DNA of 64,000 nt from Entomomonas sp. E2T0 (GCF_025985425.1 NZ_CP094972.1:1302001-1366000), one strand, 5' to 3'; shown: positions 26,109 to 35,558, numbered from the stretch's first letter. Numbers and translations: made by a program. Notes: generated from the sequence alone by a model not told the origin.

Positions 26109-27554
26109 ATGATTATTCAGGCCGAGCATTTTTATTGGCTTAGCGCTCTTTTTATTACCATAGAATTGTGCGGTATTTTAGCTGCAATGCATGCGTTGTT
26201 TACTGTGCGTACTTCGCAGGGAGCTGTGGCGTGGGCTGTGTCTTTAGTGTTTATGCCAGTTTTAACGCTAATACCGTATCTTATTTTTGGCCGTAATAAA
26301 TTTGGTGCTTATATTAAGGCTCGTCGGCAAGTGGACAATGAAATGCACCAAGTCACCCAAAAAATAGATTGGCGTAATTGGATAAAAGAGGTAATAACAG
26401 GTAGCCCAGATCAACGTTATGAAAGTGTGCGTGCATTCTATAAGTTAACAGGAATGCCGTTATTAGCTAATAATAAAATTGATTTACTGGTTAATGGTCA
26501 ACAAACCTTTGATACAATTTTTGCCGCGTTACGACATGCCAAGAAAGTGGTGTTGATGGAGTTTTTTATTGTAAATGATGATGCATTAGGCAAAGAGTTA
26601 CAAAAAGAACTTATAGATTGTGCTAATAGGGGGGTAAAAGTTTACTTCCTATATGATCGGGTAGGTAGTATACGATTACCTGGACAGTATATTGCCACGT
26701 TGAAAAAAGCAGGGGTTTATGTTGGCTCTTTTTCAACACGTACTAGCTTTTTTAATCGATTCCAATGGAACTTTCGTTGTCATCGTAAAATAACCATTAT
26801 TGATGGTGAGATTGGCTTTGTTGGTGGTCATAATGTAGGCATAGAATACCTAGGTAAAAAACCACCTCTAGCGCCTTGGCGTGATACCCATATTGTATTA
26901 CAAGGCCCAATTGTTACTTGTTTGCAAGAGACGTTTGCAGAAGATTGGTTCTGGGCAAGTGGTACATTGCCAGAGTTATTATTCCAAACACAATTTCCTA
27001 CAGATGGTGTTGCTTGTCAGTCATTACCTAGTGGCCCTGCGGATGAGCAAGAAACCTGCTCATTATTTTTTGTTGAAGCATTAAATGCAGCTAAAAAGCG
27101 TATTTGGATTACCAGTCCTTACTTTGTGCCAGATGAGGCCGTGTGGAGTGCTTTACAACTAGCTGTGTTGCGTGGAGTAGATGTAAGAATTTTGTTACCT
27201 TCTCGTAAAGATCACTTATTTGTTTATTTAGCTTCAGTGTTGTATGCAATGGAAGCGGTAAAAATGGGGGTTAGGGTCTTTAATTACACAGAAGGCTTTA
27301 CTCACCAAAAAGTAGTTTTAATTGATGATGATATAACAGCTATTGGTAGTGCTAATCTTGATAACCGTTCTTTCCGTTTAAACTTTGAAATTATGGTGCT
27401 TACGATTAGTGAAAGGTTTACTCAGAAAGTAGAAGAGATGCTAGTCAATGACTTTGCTGTTTCGACAGAAAAGAGTTTAGCTGATAGCAATAAATATTCT
27501 TTCTTTTATCGTTTTGGTCTAGGTATAGCAAGACTACTATCGCCTGTATTATAA
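26109..27554 (+). CDS. cls: Cardiolipin synthase
   Basis: ClsA-type enzymes condense two phosphatidylglycerols to cardiolipin at the inner membrane. The 481-residue protein has two N-terminal membrane segments (about 8-28 and 38-58) and two phospholipase-D HKD motifs: HRKITIIDGEIGFVGGHN near 225 and HQKVVLIDDDITAIGSANLDNR near 400, each with His, Lys and Asp in place. The length is that of the family. It stands alone, with a bidirectional hairpin after it. Confidence 0.94.
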   Translation: MIIQAEHFYWLSALFITIELCGILAAMHALFTVRTSQGAVAWAVSLVFMPVLTLIPYLIFGRNKFGAYIKARRQVDNEMHQVTQKIDWRNWIKEVITGSPDQRYESVRAFYKLTGMPLLANNKIDLLVNGQQTFDTIFAALRHAKKVVLMEFFIVNDDALGKELQKELIDCANRGVKVYFLYDRVGSIRLPGQYIATLKKAGVYVGSFSTRTSFFNRFQWNFRCHRKITIIDGEIGFVGGHNVGIEYLGKKPPLAPWRDTHIVLQGPIVTCLQETFAEDWFWASGTLPELLFQTQFPTDGVACQSLPSGPADEQETCSLFFVEALNAAKKRIWITSPYFVPDEAVWSALQLAVLRGVDVRILLPSRKDHLFVYLASVLYAMEAVKMGVRVFNYTEGFTHQKVVLIDDDITAIGSANLDNRSFRLNFEIMVLTISERFTQKVEEMLVNDFAVSTEKSLADSNKYSFFYRFGLGIARLLSPVL

Positions 27555-27575
27555 ACAACCATTATATAATTTAAG

Positions 27576-27608
27576 AAACCAGTAGTAACTTGGTGTTACT
27601 ACTGGTTT
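27576..27608. terminator. Hairpin between convergent cls and hemY
   Basis: A perfect 14-bp stem (AAACCAGTAGTAAC/GTTACTACTGGTTT) with a 5-base loop lies between the two converging genes. It could terminate both, although T-tails are short on each strand. Confidence 0.65.
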
Positions 27609-27614
27609 AAGCTA

Positions 27615-28844
27615 CTAGTCTAGTTTGTTTTTGGCGGCTGATGGTAAATACAAAGAACGGTGAATTTGCTGTAAGCTTTCTTGGAAAAGCTGGTTACTTT
27701 TTTGTGTTTCACCACGTTGAGCTAAATAGCCTGCTAATTCAAGACAAGCTTCTGGAGAACGTTTGAGCTGTAAACTTTTCTCAAAATATTCTTGAGCTTT
27801 ACCCCACAACTGAGCACGTTGACAAAGTTTACCAAGGGTTAAAAATAAAATAGCATCATCACTATGCGTATTTAACCAACGCTCTGCGCTACTAATTTGC
27901 TTACCTGTATCATTACCTTTGATTTGACCATATAAATAAACCAACTCAGAGCGATAGTCTTTATCAATACTTTTTTGTAAAAGTTTTTCTGCTTCGTGTT
28001 GATTACCCAATGAACAAAGTAATTGGATATAGGTTTCTAAAATATGCAGGTCATCTCTGGCATTATTAGGTAGACTATCCCATGCTTTTTTCAATTGTTC
28101 AGCAGCGATCACAGGCTGTTCTTTATTATTAGTAAAAGATTCTTTCAGTAATGAACCCCATACGTACTGTTCAAGTTTCGCGAGGGTATTTTCAGGCAAT
28201 AACTTATGTTTAGCTAAAGCAGGCAATAATCTATTAATAGCCAGCCAGTTTTCTTGTTGTAAATAAATATCATAAACAAGTTTAATAACTAATGGATGGT
28301 TAGGTTTATCTTCATAAAGTTCATTGGCTACAGCTAATGCCTTATCATAATCTTGACGAGCTATTAATAAGCGACCAAAAGTTAAACCAATCGCTACTTT
28401 AGCTTTAGGTGCGTAATCACAAGCGGCTTCAATAAATGAGTTACTTTTCTCATAGTCACCTAACTCATTAGCTGCTTGAGCAGCACCTAGATAATGAGTA
28501 AGTGATTTTTGACGACCTTTGGTAGCGGCTTTTAGGTGTTTTAATGCAGCAGACCAATTACCTTCTGCTAACTCGCGCATACCTATTTCACCAAGTTTTT
28601 GTTTTCTTTCACTAGAGAATGGATTAATTTTACCGAATACTTCAAATAATATGCCTGTAAGAGTGAAGAGTAACCAAATAATGAAAATAATAAAACCAAT
28701 CAGAGCAAAGGTTACCCAAAGGCTTGACTCATATTCAAAGCGGCTAAATTTGATAAATACATAACCTGCATCGATAGAAATAGCCACACCTAGTACAAGT
28801 GTACAAAGAACAACTATAACTAGTTTAACCATGAGGCGATTCAT
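27615..28844 (-). CDS. hemY: HemY-type TPR membrane protein
   Basis: A 409-residue inner-membrane protein: two N-terminal membrane segments (about 5-25 and 40-65), then a helical TPR domain over the remaining 340 residues. Proteobacterial HemY (not the Bacillus protoporphyrinogen oxidase) ends the hemCDXY operon, and its role in haem synthesis is still unclear. The start overlaps the hemX stop by 4 bp (ATGA). It contains the hallmark GEIGMRELAEGNWSAALKHL segment following the second membrane helix. Confidence 0.92.
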   Translation of the reverse strand: MNRLMVKLVIVVLCTLVLGVAISIDAGYVFIKFSRFEYESSLWVTFALIGFIIFIIWLLFTLTGILFEVFGKINPFSSERKQKLGEIGMRELAEGNWSAALKHLKAATKGRQKSLTHYLGAAQAANELGDYEKSNSFIEAACDYAPKAKVAIGLTFGRLLIARQDYDKALAVANELYEDKPNHPLVIKLVYDIYLQQENWLAINRLLPALAKHKLLPENTLAKLEQYVWGSLLKESFTNNKEQPVIAAEQLKKAWDSLPNNARDDLHILETYIQLLCSLGNQHEAEKLLQKSIDKDYRSELVYLYGQIKGNDTGKQISSAERWLNTHSDDAILFLTLGKLCQRAQLWGKAQEYFEKSLQLKRSPEACLELAGYLAQRGETQKSNQLFQESLQQIHRSLYLPSAAKNKLD

Positions 28845-30037
28845 TGATTATTGCCTCCTGTTGATTGAGAGACTGCTTTTTTAGGTGCATTTAAGGAAAT
28901 TTGTTCATCTAGATAATTGTTTACAAACTGTAAGGTATCTGTGATGTCAGGTACTTCAGTAATAATCGTTTTGTTTTTTAATTGTTCAATTTTATTAATG
29001 AGGGCTGATACCGCTGTAGTATCAACATCAAAATATTGTTCTAACAAATCTGCAACACGGGTAAGCTCACTCTTGTAGATTTCACTTTCACCATTAAGTG
29101 CTGCCCACTGTGCCTTTTCAATGGCGAGGTTTAAGGTCATTTTTAATTGTCCAAAACCTTGTGAAGTAAGTATAGGTAATACTTTGCTGTTGGCATTAAA
29201 ATCTACACGAACATAATTAGATAATTTTCCTGCTAGCGCTTCCCAACGATTAGCTGGTTTTTCTTGGGAAGCATTTTGTTTTTGGAAAACGGGTTGTTTA
29301 ACTTTTAATTCAGAGATTTGAGTTTGGATTGCAGCTAATTGAGAGTAAAGGTTAGCGCGATCAACTTGCTCTGCTTGCTGTAGTTTTAGAAGCGCTGTTT
29401 CAATGGCTTGATTAACTTTACTGGCCGCTTGGCTAAGATCGCCACGTAACTTAATGGTTTCATTAAGGTCTTCTAACAGTTTGCTAGCACCATTAATATC
29501 TGATGCTCTTAATCTAAAGAAGGCTTGTTTTAGTATTTGTTTAGCTTCAAACAACATCCACGTTTGGCTAGAGTCAGCATTTACTTTTGCAATTTGAGTA
29601 ATTACATTCTGTTGTGATGCTTTAACCTTGGTGGTTTCTGCATCTAAATCCTTCAATTTGCTTTGCGTATCTGTCAGTTGATTTCTTAATGACGCTTCTT
29701 GTTGTTTAGTGTTTTCAGTAAATTGCTGGAGTGCTTGATCAACTTTTTGCTGTTGCTCTGCTAACTTAGCTGTTAGGTTAGTATTCTGCTCTGTGAGTAG
29801 ATTATTTTGATTTTTGATTTGCCAATAGGTAAAACCAGCACCGCCACAACCTATAATTGCAATAACTAATGCTAAGCCAGCAATCATTGAACTATCAGCT
29901 TTAAGAGAAGTTGCATTTTGCGTTTTGTTTTTGGTTGAAGCTGCTTTGGGTGACTCAGATGGCTTACTGGTCGCCTTTGCTTTAGGATCATTAGCTTCAA
30001 CGGATTCATTTTGTTGTGGGTCTGTTTGCTTGTTCAC
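28841..30037 (-). CDS. hemX: HemX-type membrane protein of the hem operon
   Basis: A single-pass protein with a cytoplasmic Lys/Pro/Ser-rich N-terminus, one membrane segment (SSMIAGLALVIAIIGCGGAG), a coiled-coil region (about 75-150 from the start, rich in Gln/Leu heptads) and a conserved C-terminal domain. I chose a GTG start at 30037 because AAGGA stands 7 bases upstream of it; that same AAGGA would lie inside a gene started at the upstream TTG. That gives 398 residues. It follows hemD by about 50 bp and is coupled to hemY. Gammaproteobacterial HemX is an uncharacterised companion of HemY, not a proven uroporphyrinogen methylase. Confidence 0.9.
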   Translation of the reverse strand: MNKQTDPQQNESVEANDPKAKATSKPSESPKAASTKNKTQNATSLKADSSMIAGLALVIAIIGCGGAGFTYWQIKNQNNLLTEQNTNLTAKLAEQQQKVDQALQQFTENTKQQEASLRNQLTDTQSKLKDLDAETTKVKASQQNVITQIAKVNADSSQTWMLFEAKQILKQAFFRLRASDINGASKLLEDLNETIKLRGDLSQAASKVNQAIETALLKLQQAEQVDRANLYSQLAAIQTQISELKVKQPVFQKQNASQEKPANRWEALAGKLSNYVRVDFNANSKVLPILTSQGFGQLKMTLNLAIEKAQWAALNGESEIYKSELTRVADLLEQYFDVDTTAVSALINKIEQLKNKTIITEVPDITDTLQFVNNYLDEQISLNAPKKAVSQSTGGNNQ

Positions 30038-30086
30038 TGGTTTATCCTTCAATTATTCAGTATCAAGTAGAAGTATTTTATAACAA

Positions 30087-30851
30087 TTATGGTGCTTGGT
30101 GGTTTTTTAATGCAGCTATTAATGCATCTATACTAGCACCATTACAATTAATAATTTGGCGAATACCCAAGTTTGTCGCTTGTTCTGCAACGCGCTGACT
30201 TGGAACAAAGACAGGCATTTGCACAAGTTTCTGCCAATTTTCTGTTACTAGTTGATGTAAATTATGTAGTGCTTGACCACTACTGATTACAATAGCATTG
30301 ATATTCTTATGACTTAACTGCTGCCACAAGAATTCTTCTGTATAATTAGGTGCTTGGCGATGGTAAAGTTCCATTGTTTCTGTAGCAATGCCACTTAACT
30401 GTAGTTTTTCAGTGAGCCATTGACGACCTTCTTGACCTTTTATGATTAATACACGACATTGCGGATTTGCTAAACTTTCTTGAAAATCAGCTAGTTGCCA
30501 TAATGCTTCACTATCATCGCCTAAGGTAGGGTAATGTACATTAAGGTTAGCCTCCAGCAATATTTCAGCAGTCGCTTTACCAACCGTAAACCATGTTTGT
30601 TGAATAGGCAGTTGTGGCCAGTAATAATCTAATCGTTCAAGAATTAGTTTAGCAGCGGGTTTACTAATAACAATAAGCGTTGTATATCGATCAAAGTCGA
30701 GTAACTGGCTACGTTGTGTAGCGGTTTCAGGTAAAGGTATTATTTCTAATAAAGGTAAACATTCAGAGATAATACCTAACTCTGCTAGATGATCAGCTTG
30801 TAGTTGGCAATCAGGTGCTGAGCGCGTTAATAATAAACGCCAGCTATTCAT
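30087..30851 (-). CDS. hemD: Uroporphyrinogen-III synthase
   Basis: HemD closes and inverts ring D of hydroxymethylbilane to give uroporphyrinogen III. The 254-residue length is typical. Family features include the N-terminal LLLTRSAPDC, a hinge between the two domains, and the C-terminal NAIVISSGQALHNL and VPSQRVAEQATNLG. The family is poorly conserved, so the position 2 bp after hemC is important support. Confidence 0.92.
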   Translation of the reverse strand: MNSWRLLLTRSAPDCQLQADHLAELGIISECLPLLEIIPLPETATQRSQLLDFDRYTTLIVISKPAAKLILERLDYYWPQLPIQQTWFTVGKATAEILLEANLNVHYPTLGDDSEALWQLADFQESLANPQCRVLIIKGQEGRQWLTEKLQLSGIATETMELYHRQAPNYTEEFLWQQLSHKNINAIVISSGQALHNLHQLVTENWQKLVQMPVFVPSQRVAEQATNLGIRQIINCNGASIDALIAALKNHQAP

Positions 30852-30853
30852 GG

Positions 30854-31786
30854 CTATTGTTCCTCACCATAAATAGCTTTTAAAATATCATTTGCTCCTA
30901 AACTGAGCAATGTTTCAGCAGTTTTTATACCTAGTTGTACTGCTTGACTAATTGGTGCTGAAAACTCAGCGGTTAAAACTTTTTGACCATCAGGTTGGGC
31001 TACAAGCCCTCTTAAATAGAGTTGATCGTTATTCAGTAATGCGTATCCAGCAATCGGAACTTGGCAGCCACCATTTAAATGTTTGTTCATGGCTCGCTCG
31101 GTAGTGACACAAAGGGCTGTTTGTTGGTGGTGAAGTGGTTTTAATAATTCATGTAGCTCAGTATCAGTAGTTCGTGCCTCAATGCCTACAGCACCTTGCC
31201 CAACAGCAGGTAAACTCATTTCTACAGGAATATAAGAACGAATTCTATTGGCTAGTTCAAGGCGTATTAAACCAGCAGCAGCCAAAATAATACCATCATA
31301 TTCGTTAGCATCTAACTTAGCTAAACGAGTATTAACATTACCTCGTAAGAAATGGATTGTTAAATCAGGTCTGTAAGTCAGTAGTTGTGCTTGCCGTCTT
31401 AAACTTGAAGTACCAACAATAGCGCCTTTTGGTAATTCATCTATGGAGTTAAAATGATTGGATACAAAGGCATCACGAGGATCTTCTCGTTCACAAATAC
31501 AATATAGGCCTAATCCCTCTGGGAAATCCATTGGAACGTCTTTCATCGAATGAACAGCTATATCAGCTTCGTTTTCTAATAAAGCTGTTTCAAGCTCTTT
31601 TACAAAGAGTCCTTTACCACCTATTTTGGCTAAAGGTGAATCCAATAACTTGTCACCTTTACTAACCATTGGTACAAGTTCTACATTAATATTAGGATGG
31701 AAGGCTTCTAAACGAGTCTTAACATATTCAGCTTGCCAAAGTGCAAGGGCACTTTTACGCGTGGCAATACGAATTGTTCTAGGCAT
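30854..31786 (-). CDS. hemC: Porphobilinogen deaminase (hydroxymethylbilane synthase)
   Basis: HemC joins four porphobilinogens into hydroxymethylbilane on a dipyrromethane cofactor. The 310-residue protein shows [42 protein letters not shown] and the cofactor Cys in [13 protein letters not shown]. It heads hemC-hemD-hemX-hemY. The upstream gap (31787-31893) contains TATAAT-like hexamers on the minus strand that could drive the operon. Confidence 0.97.
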   Translation of the reverse strand: MPRTIRIATRKSALALWQAEYVKTRLEAFHPNINVELVPMVSKGDKLLDSPLAKIGGKGLFVKELETALLENEADIAVHSMKDVPMDFPEGLGLYCICEREDPRDAFVSNHFNSIDELPKGAIVGTSSLRRQAQLLTYRPDLTIHFLRGNVNTRLAKLDANEYDGIILAAAGLIRLELANRIRSYIPVEMSLPAVGQGAVGIEARTTDTELHELLKPLHHQQTALCVTTERAMNKHLNGGCQVPIAGYALLNNDQLYLRGLVAQPDGQKVLTAEFSAPISQAVQLGIKTAETLLSLGANDILKAIYGEEQ

Positions 31787-31893
31787 ATGATTATAAATCC
31801 AGTCAACTAAGCAAATAATACAATTATAGTTTCTATAATTATAAAAGCACTCACTTTAACTGATTTAATAGCTAGAATAAAGGTATTACATTA

Positions 31894-32304
31894 TCAAGCA
31901 AGTGTATTTTGTTCAGGTAGTGCCCTTGTTCTACCACTGCTATCAATAGCAACGAATACAAAAACAGCTTCTGTTACTTTACGCCAATCATCTGTGATTA
32001 ATCCCTCGCTCCATGCTTCTACACGAATTTGAATAGAGCTACGTCCTACTGACAGAGTTTCAGTATAAAATGAAAGTTGTGAGCCTACTGCAACAGGTAC
32101 TAAAAAGGACATTTGGTCAATAGCAACAGTAGCTACTCGGCCTTTAGCAATTTTAGCCGCAACAGATGTTCCAGCAATATCCATTTGTGAAACAAGCCAG
32201 CCCCCATAAATATCACCAAAGCCATTGGTATTATAAGGAAGAGCAGTGATTTGCAATGCAATATCACCTTGGGGTAACAGGTAATCTGTTTCTTGTTTAT
32301 TCAT
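31894..32304 (-). CDS. yciA: Acyl-CoA thioesterase, YciA type
   Basis: A 136-residue hotdog-fold thioesterase. The family block NGFGDIYGGWLVSQMDIAG contains the catalytic Asp on the long helix, followed by FLVPVAVGSQLSFY. YciA hydrolyses short to long acyl-CoAs in the cytosol, probably to recover free CoA. AGGGG lies 9 bases before the ATG. It is co-directional with, but 107 bp away from, hemC downstream, so it may be a separate unit. An inverted repeat ATTGGC-CAAA-GCCAAT lies upstream at 32352-32367. Confidence 0.9.
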   Translation of the reverse strand: MNKQETDYLLPQGDIALQITALPYNTNGFGDIYGGWLVSQMDIAGTSVAAKIAKGRVATVAIDQMSFLVPVAVGSQLSFYTETLSVGRSSIQIRVEAWSEGLITDDWRKVTEAVFVFVAIDSSGRTRALPEQNTLA

Positions 32305-32623
32305 CTTATTTGTCCCCTTTATTTATTATTGACTGCCACTGTAAGTTATTAATTGGCCAAAGCCAATGTGTAATAATATCATCTTCTTTACTAAAGCCCA
32401 TTTAAACTAAGTAAAGTTATATAGTTATTTAATATAATAATCAACTGTAAAGTATTTTAATTTGTTATATAAAACACTTAGTATCAATATTTGGCTAAAA
32501 GTTACTAGGGTTATTGATTATTCTCATGGTTTTTATATGATTTTATTGTCATAGTAGGAATTGGTATTTTATTTTTATATTTTAGCGTTCATTACTAGTT
32601 AGTGAACATCTTAAGGAGTTCTT
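32305..32623. other. 319-bp intergenic region with two inverted repeats
   Basis: AT-rich divergent gap between yciA and the gene at 32624, with no convincing coding frame. It holds ATTGGC-CAAA-GCCAAT at 32352-32367 and, just before the next ribosome binding site, GTTCATTA-CTAGT-TAGTGAAC at 32587-32607 (one mismatch). Either could be an operator or a leader hairpin. I see no strong promoter pair. Confidence 0.4.
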
Positions 32624-33367
32624 ATGTGCATCGGAATAGCGTTATATAATACAGATAATTTATCCGCTCAAGAAGCTTACACACTAGCACAATTATTTTT
32701 TCAAGTAGTAGGTCTTCCCGTAACAGATGCAGCTTATCGGTCTGATCATGCAGGATACAGTAATGTAACGGTATCTGATTTAGCACAGTTAATTGCAAGC
32801 GGTGAGGTGCAAGATTTTAGACTTTATCATAAGGATGGTAATAGCTTGCCGTGGGCCGCTTCATTCGGGCATGTAACAGATCAATATGGTGGTTTCTATC
32901 ATATTGATATGCAGTATGCTGCTGATATACCTAAAGATAAACTACAAGAGTTTATAAAAGCTAGTGCAGAGATAGTTAATGCTGCTTATGGTATTGTTTA
33001 TGTGCAAGATAATGTAGTAGATGCTTATGAGTATGTGCTTGATGAAGGGGTAGTTCCTATGCCTGTTTATGAAAAGCATTTTGTTTGGCGTGATGAGACC
33101 CCCGGTTTATTTAATGGGCCTGCTAGGTATAAAGATAATATGTTAAGAATGGTCTATCCTCATAATGTACTTAATCACAACCATTTAAATATTAATATTC
33201 AAGGTCAAAGTTTAGGCAATTTAATTGTTAGTAACCCTGCTTTGGGTGAATTAATGCCAGTTAATGAGGGGCAGTCTTTTATTTGGAGTGTTCCAGAAGA
33301 GAATTTAACTGAGATTAATACCCTTTTTGGTCAAGCAGGTGCATTAATTGCTTGGAAGTCTCAGTAA
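32624..33367 (+). CDS. Hypothetical protein, 247 residues
   Basis: A soluble acidic protein with no signal peptide or membrane segment, well supported by AGGAG 6 bases before the ATG and by codon use like its neighbours. It is rich in Tyr and Asp and has a central WAASFGHVTDQYGGFYHIDM region and a C-terminal YPHNVLNHNHLNIN stretch. I do not recognise the family. It is followed by an unusually long hairpin and then by a cluster of small exported proteins. A self-protection or surface-related role could be imagined from context, but nothing in the sequence shows it. Confidence 0.75.
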   Translation: MCIGIALYNTDNLSAQEAYTLAQLFFQVVGLPVTDAAYRSDHAGYSNVTVSDLAQLIASGEVQDFRLYHKDGNSLPWAASFGHVTDQYGGFYHIDMQYAADIPKDKLQEFIKASAEIVNAAYGIVYVQDNVVDAYEYVLDEGVVPMPVYEKHFVWRDETPGLFNGPARYKDNMLRMVYPHNVLNHNHLNINIQGQSLGNLIVSNPALGELMPVNEGQSFIWSVPEENLTEINTLFGQAGALIAWKSQ

Positions 33368-33430
33368 TATAGAATAAATAGAAATAAATGCCTGTTGAGA
33401 TTATATTGAGCTACTTGCCAAGTAATAACG

Positions 33431-33480
33431 TTTAACAATAAAGGCGGATTTTTTGTTTTAATTCCGCTTTTATTGTTAAA
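33431..33480 (+). terminator. Long 18-bp hairpin after the 32624 gene
   Basis: Arms TTTAACAATAAAGGCGGA and TCCGCTTTTATTGTTAAA pair over 18 bp with a single G-U pair; the 14-base loop is T-rich. The inner GCGGA/TCCGC followed by TTTT can act as a terminator, and the outer extension makes it exceptionally stable. It sits 39 bases before the next start. Confidence 0.6.
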
Positions 33481-33518
33481 TACTTACTAAGTTAAATAGG
33501 ACAGGGAGCAAGTAACAC

Positions 33519-34061
33519 ATGCAAAAACTTTTTTATATATTGGCTACTGTGTTTTTTATGGCGACCAATGTGTTGGCTAATGATTGTCAAATAAAGCCCA
33601 CCTTAAAAGAATATCAACCAATGGCTTCAGCCACCTTTCCAGTGACGACCTTTACAGGCATAGATATGAAAGTTGAACAGCCTGTCCGTGTTGGAGTCAA
33701 TGATTCGCCTGTGTTTTTCTTTACTAATAAAAAGTTATTAACTTTTCGTTATTGGGATCATCTTTATGATGGTTTAAAAATTGATGATTTTTACCTTAAG
33801 TTATTTGGTGCGATCCCCATAGGTAATGACTCAACTATTATTGAGCAATACAGAAAAACGGATACAGTCAATTGTAATAATCCAGTAACAGAGATCAAAC
33901 TTAATAATGATAATTTTAGGGCGTTTATGCACCTTGTTAAAAGTGATCGTGTTAATGTGTATTTGATCCCTATAGAGCAAAAGGGTTATTTGTATTCGCT
34001 CCAGTTTAGAGGTTATACATTGGACGAGGTTGGTCAAATTGTTTCCACTGTAAACAAATAA
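33519..34061 (+). CDS. Exported hypothetical protein, 180 residues
   Basis: A signal peptide is clear (MQKLFYILATVFFMATNVLA, cleavage before ND). The mature part of about 160 residues contains two Cys that could pair (NDCQIKP near the N-terminus and VNCNNPV in the middle), suggesting a periplasmic protein with a disulphide. I recognise no domain. A weak GGGAG lies 10 bases before the ATG. It precedes a small cytoplasmic gene by 13 bp, implying co-transcription. Confidence 0.72.
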   Translation: MQKLFYILATVFFMATNVLANDCQIKPTLKEYQPMASATFPVTTFTGIDMKVEQPVRVGVNDSPVFFFTNKKLLTFRYWDHLYDGLKIDDFYLKLFGAIPIGNDSTIIEQYRKTDTVNCNNPVTEIKLNNDNFRAFMHLVKSDRVNVYLIPIEQKGYLYSLQFRGYTLDEVGQIVSTVNK

Positions 34062-34074
34062 AAGGAGTTTGCTA

Positions 34075-34410
34075 ATGGTATTAGATCACGAGACTGAGCA
34101 AGATATTAAAAAAATACTTGTTGCTTGGTATGGGCCTAAAGCTGCAAATTGGCCGATTAATGATGAAGTATTAAAGGCAGTGGCTGAAGTGTTAGAGGCT
34201 AGTGGGGAATGTAGTACATTATTTCGTTACGTGCCTAAAAGTCCGAATCCTGTTAGTGCTATGAAGTCAGTTACAGGCTCGGCCTTGGTTTATGTTAAAG
34301 ATATTGTTAAGCGAGCGGCGTCAGATAAACAGCTTTATTATGCGACATGTGTTCGACAAAAAGGAATAGAGCGAGAGTCAGATGTACATAGGGCAGCTTT
34401 TGGTTATTAA
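34075..34410 (+). CDS. Hypothetical protein, 111 residues
   Basis: A small cytoplasmic protein, mostly helical. The ATG at 34075 (MVLDHETEQD) has AGGAG 7 bases upstream, better than a TTG two codons earlier. No signal peptide, cysteine pairs or known motif is visible; a WYGPKAANWP segment and a basic C-terminus are the most distinctive parts. It directly follows an exported protein gene. A pairing of one exported and one cytosolic small protein is suggestive of a functional unit, but that is speculation. Confidence 0.68.
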   Translation: MVLDHETEQDIKKILVAWYGPKAANWPINDEVLKAVAEVLEASGECSTLFRYVPKSPNPVSAMKSVTGSALVYVKDIVKRAASDKQLYYATCVRQKGIERESDVHRAAFGY

Positions 34411-34503
34411 TTGCTTATGTTAACTTTTATGCTAATGATAAAAAATCTATTAAAAAAATAGTATTATAATAGAGATTCGATGTATCCATAAGGAATATCA
34501 TAT

Positions 34504-35214
34504 ATGAAACGTTCTACCTTACTGCTAACAACCCTTTTGTTAAATTTATTAGTTATTGCAGGATGTTCTAGTAATAAGCAACCTGCTACTGATTTGCCAG
34601 AGCTTGAGCAAACAGGCCCTGTTTGGGGGGATGGTGTTGAAGCAAAAGAAGAGTATATGGATGTGGTAAGGGTTTCACCATCACAACCAACAGCGATGGG
34701 TGAGATTTATTATTCAGCTACTCCACCAGAGGGTACAGTGGTTGATAACCCTGCTTTTGCACAAGGTCGAATTAGTGTAACCATCTTTGATAGATATGGT
34801 AAAAAGATACCTGTGATTCAGTCAGGGGGAAATTATTATATTAAAGGTATTAAGGGGCAAAGTTATACCCTTTACTTTGAAAATATAAGTAATACAGGCT
34901 ATGAGGTATTGGCAACAACGGATGGTGTAGACAGTATCACTGGTCATGAAGCACATTATAACAATGCAGGTTATATTCTGTTTCCAGGTAATACCATTAC
35001 AGTTAGAGGCTTTCGTCAAACTAGGGATGAATACAAACCCTTTGTTTTCCATGAAAAAGATAGCCCTTATCTTTCAGGAGCTAATCAAGGATCCGCAGCT
35101 AATATTGGTGTGATAGGCTTTGCATTATTTGAACTAGCAACGCCAAAAATGGCTAAGGATGCTAAACCTAAAGCTTTTCCTGCACAGACAAATAAGTTTC
35201 GATTAGATAAATAA
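34504..35214 (+). CDS. Putative lipoprotein, 236 residues
   Basis: The N-terminus is a lipoprotein signal with lipobox VIAGC (MKRSTLLLTTLLLNLLVIAGCSS), so the mature protein is probably anchored at Cys21. Residue 22 is Ser, so outer-membrane sorting is expected. The mature domain is beta-rich (ISVTIFDRYGKKIPVIQSGG, YYIKGIKGQSYTLYFEN). I do not recognise the family. AAGGA lies 9 bases before the ATG. It is followed by a second small lipoprotein gene 13 bp on. Confidence 0.78.
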   Translation: MKRSTLLLTTLLLNLLVIAGCSSNKQPATDLPELEQTGPVWGDGVEAKEEYMDVVRVSPSQPTAMGEIYYSATPPEGTVVDNPAFAQGRISVTIFDRYGKKIPVIQSGGNYYIKGIKGQSYTLYFENISNTGYEVLATTDGVDSITGHEAHYNNAGYILFPGNTITVRGFRQTRDEYKPFVFHEKDSPYLSGANQGSAANIGVIGFALFELATPKMAKDAKPKAFPAQTNKFRLDK

Positions 35215-35227
35215 GTTAGAGGTTGTT

Positions 35228-35521
35228 ATGCAGAAAGTGTTAGCAGTGATTTTGTGTCTTTTTGGGGGAGGTGCCTTAGTTGCGTGTTCTAGTGATGAAA
35301 AAGGAAATCCTTATAAGGAAACACATATAGTCAATGTTGTTCCTAATTATCAAATTGCGCCTGATGATAGTCCTATATTGAAAAAGCCAATTGATGAAAT
35401 GACAGAGGAAGAACTTAAAGCACGTTATGGAGAGTTACAAAAGCAATCAGGATTAAGTGCTAGACAGCAAAAAGAGCTTAATATGATTGCTGAAAGGTTA
35501 AGGCAGATTTCAAAGAGATAA
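35228..35521 (+). CDS. Putative small lipoprotein, 97 residues
   Basis: A lipoprotein signal (MQKVLAVILCLFGGGALVACSS) has lipobox LVAC, with acylation expected at Cys20. The mature part ends in a charged helical region (MTEEELKARYGELQKQSG...) that could form a coiled coil. AGAGG lies 5 bases before the ATG. It forms a pair with the preceding lipoprotein and ends at a bidirectional terminator. Function unknown. Confidence 0.75.
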   Translation: MQKVLAVILCLFGGGALVACSSDEKGNPYKETHIVNVVPNYQIAPDDSPILKKPIDEMTEEELKARYGELQKQSGLSARQQKELNMIAERLRQISKR

Positions 35522-35527
35522 ATGTTT

Positions 35528-35558
35528 AAAAAGGAATAGTTAAATGCTATTCCTTTTT
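35528..35558. terminator. Bidirectional terminator between 97-residue lipoprotein and tatD
   Basis: Perfect 12-bp stem AAAAAGGAATAG/CTATTCCTTTTT with a 7-base loop, giving a U-run on either strand. It overlaps the tatD stop codon by 2 bases. Confidence 0.85.

Noticed and set aside
32624-35521. Type VI effector-immunity or other toxin system
   Set aside because: Gene sizes and exported partners are suggestive, but no toxin motif, adaptor or VgrG/PAAR gene is seen.
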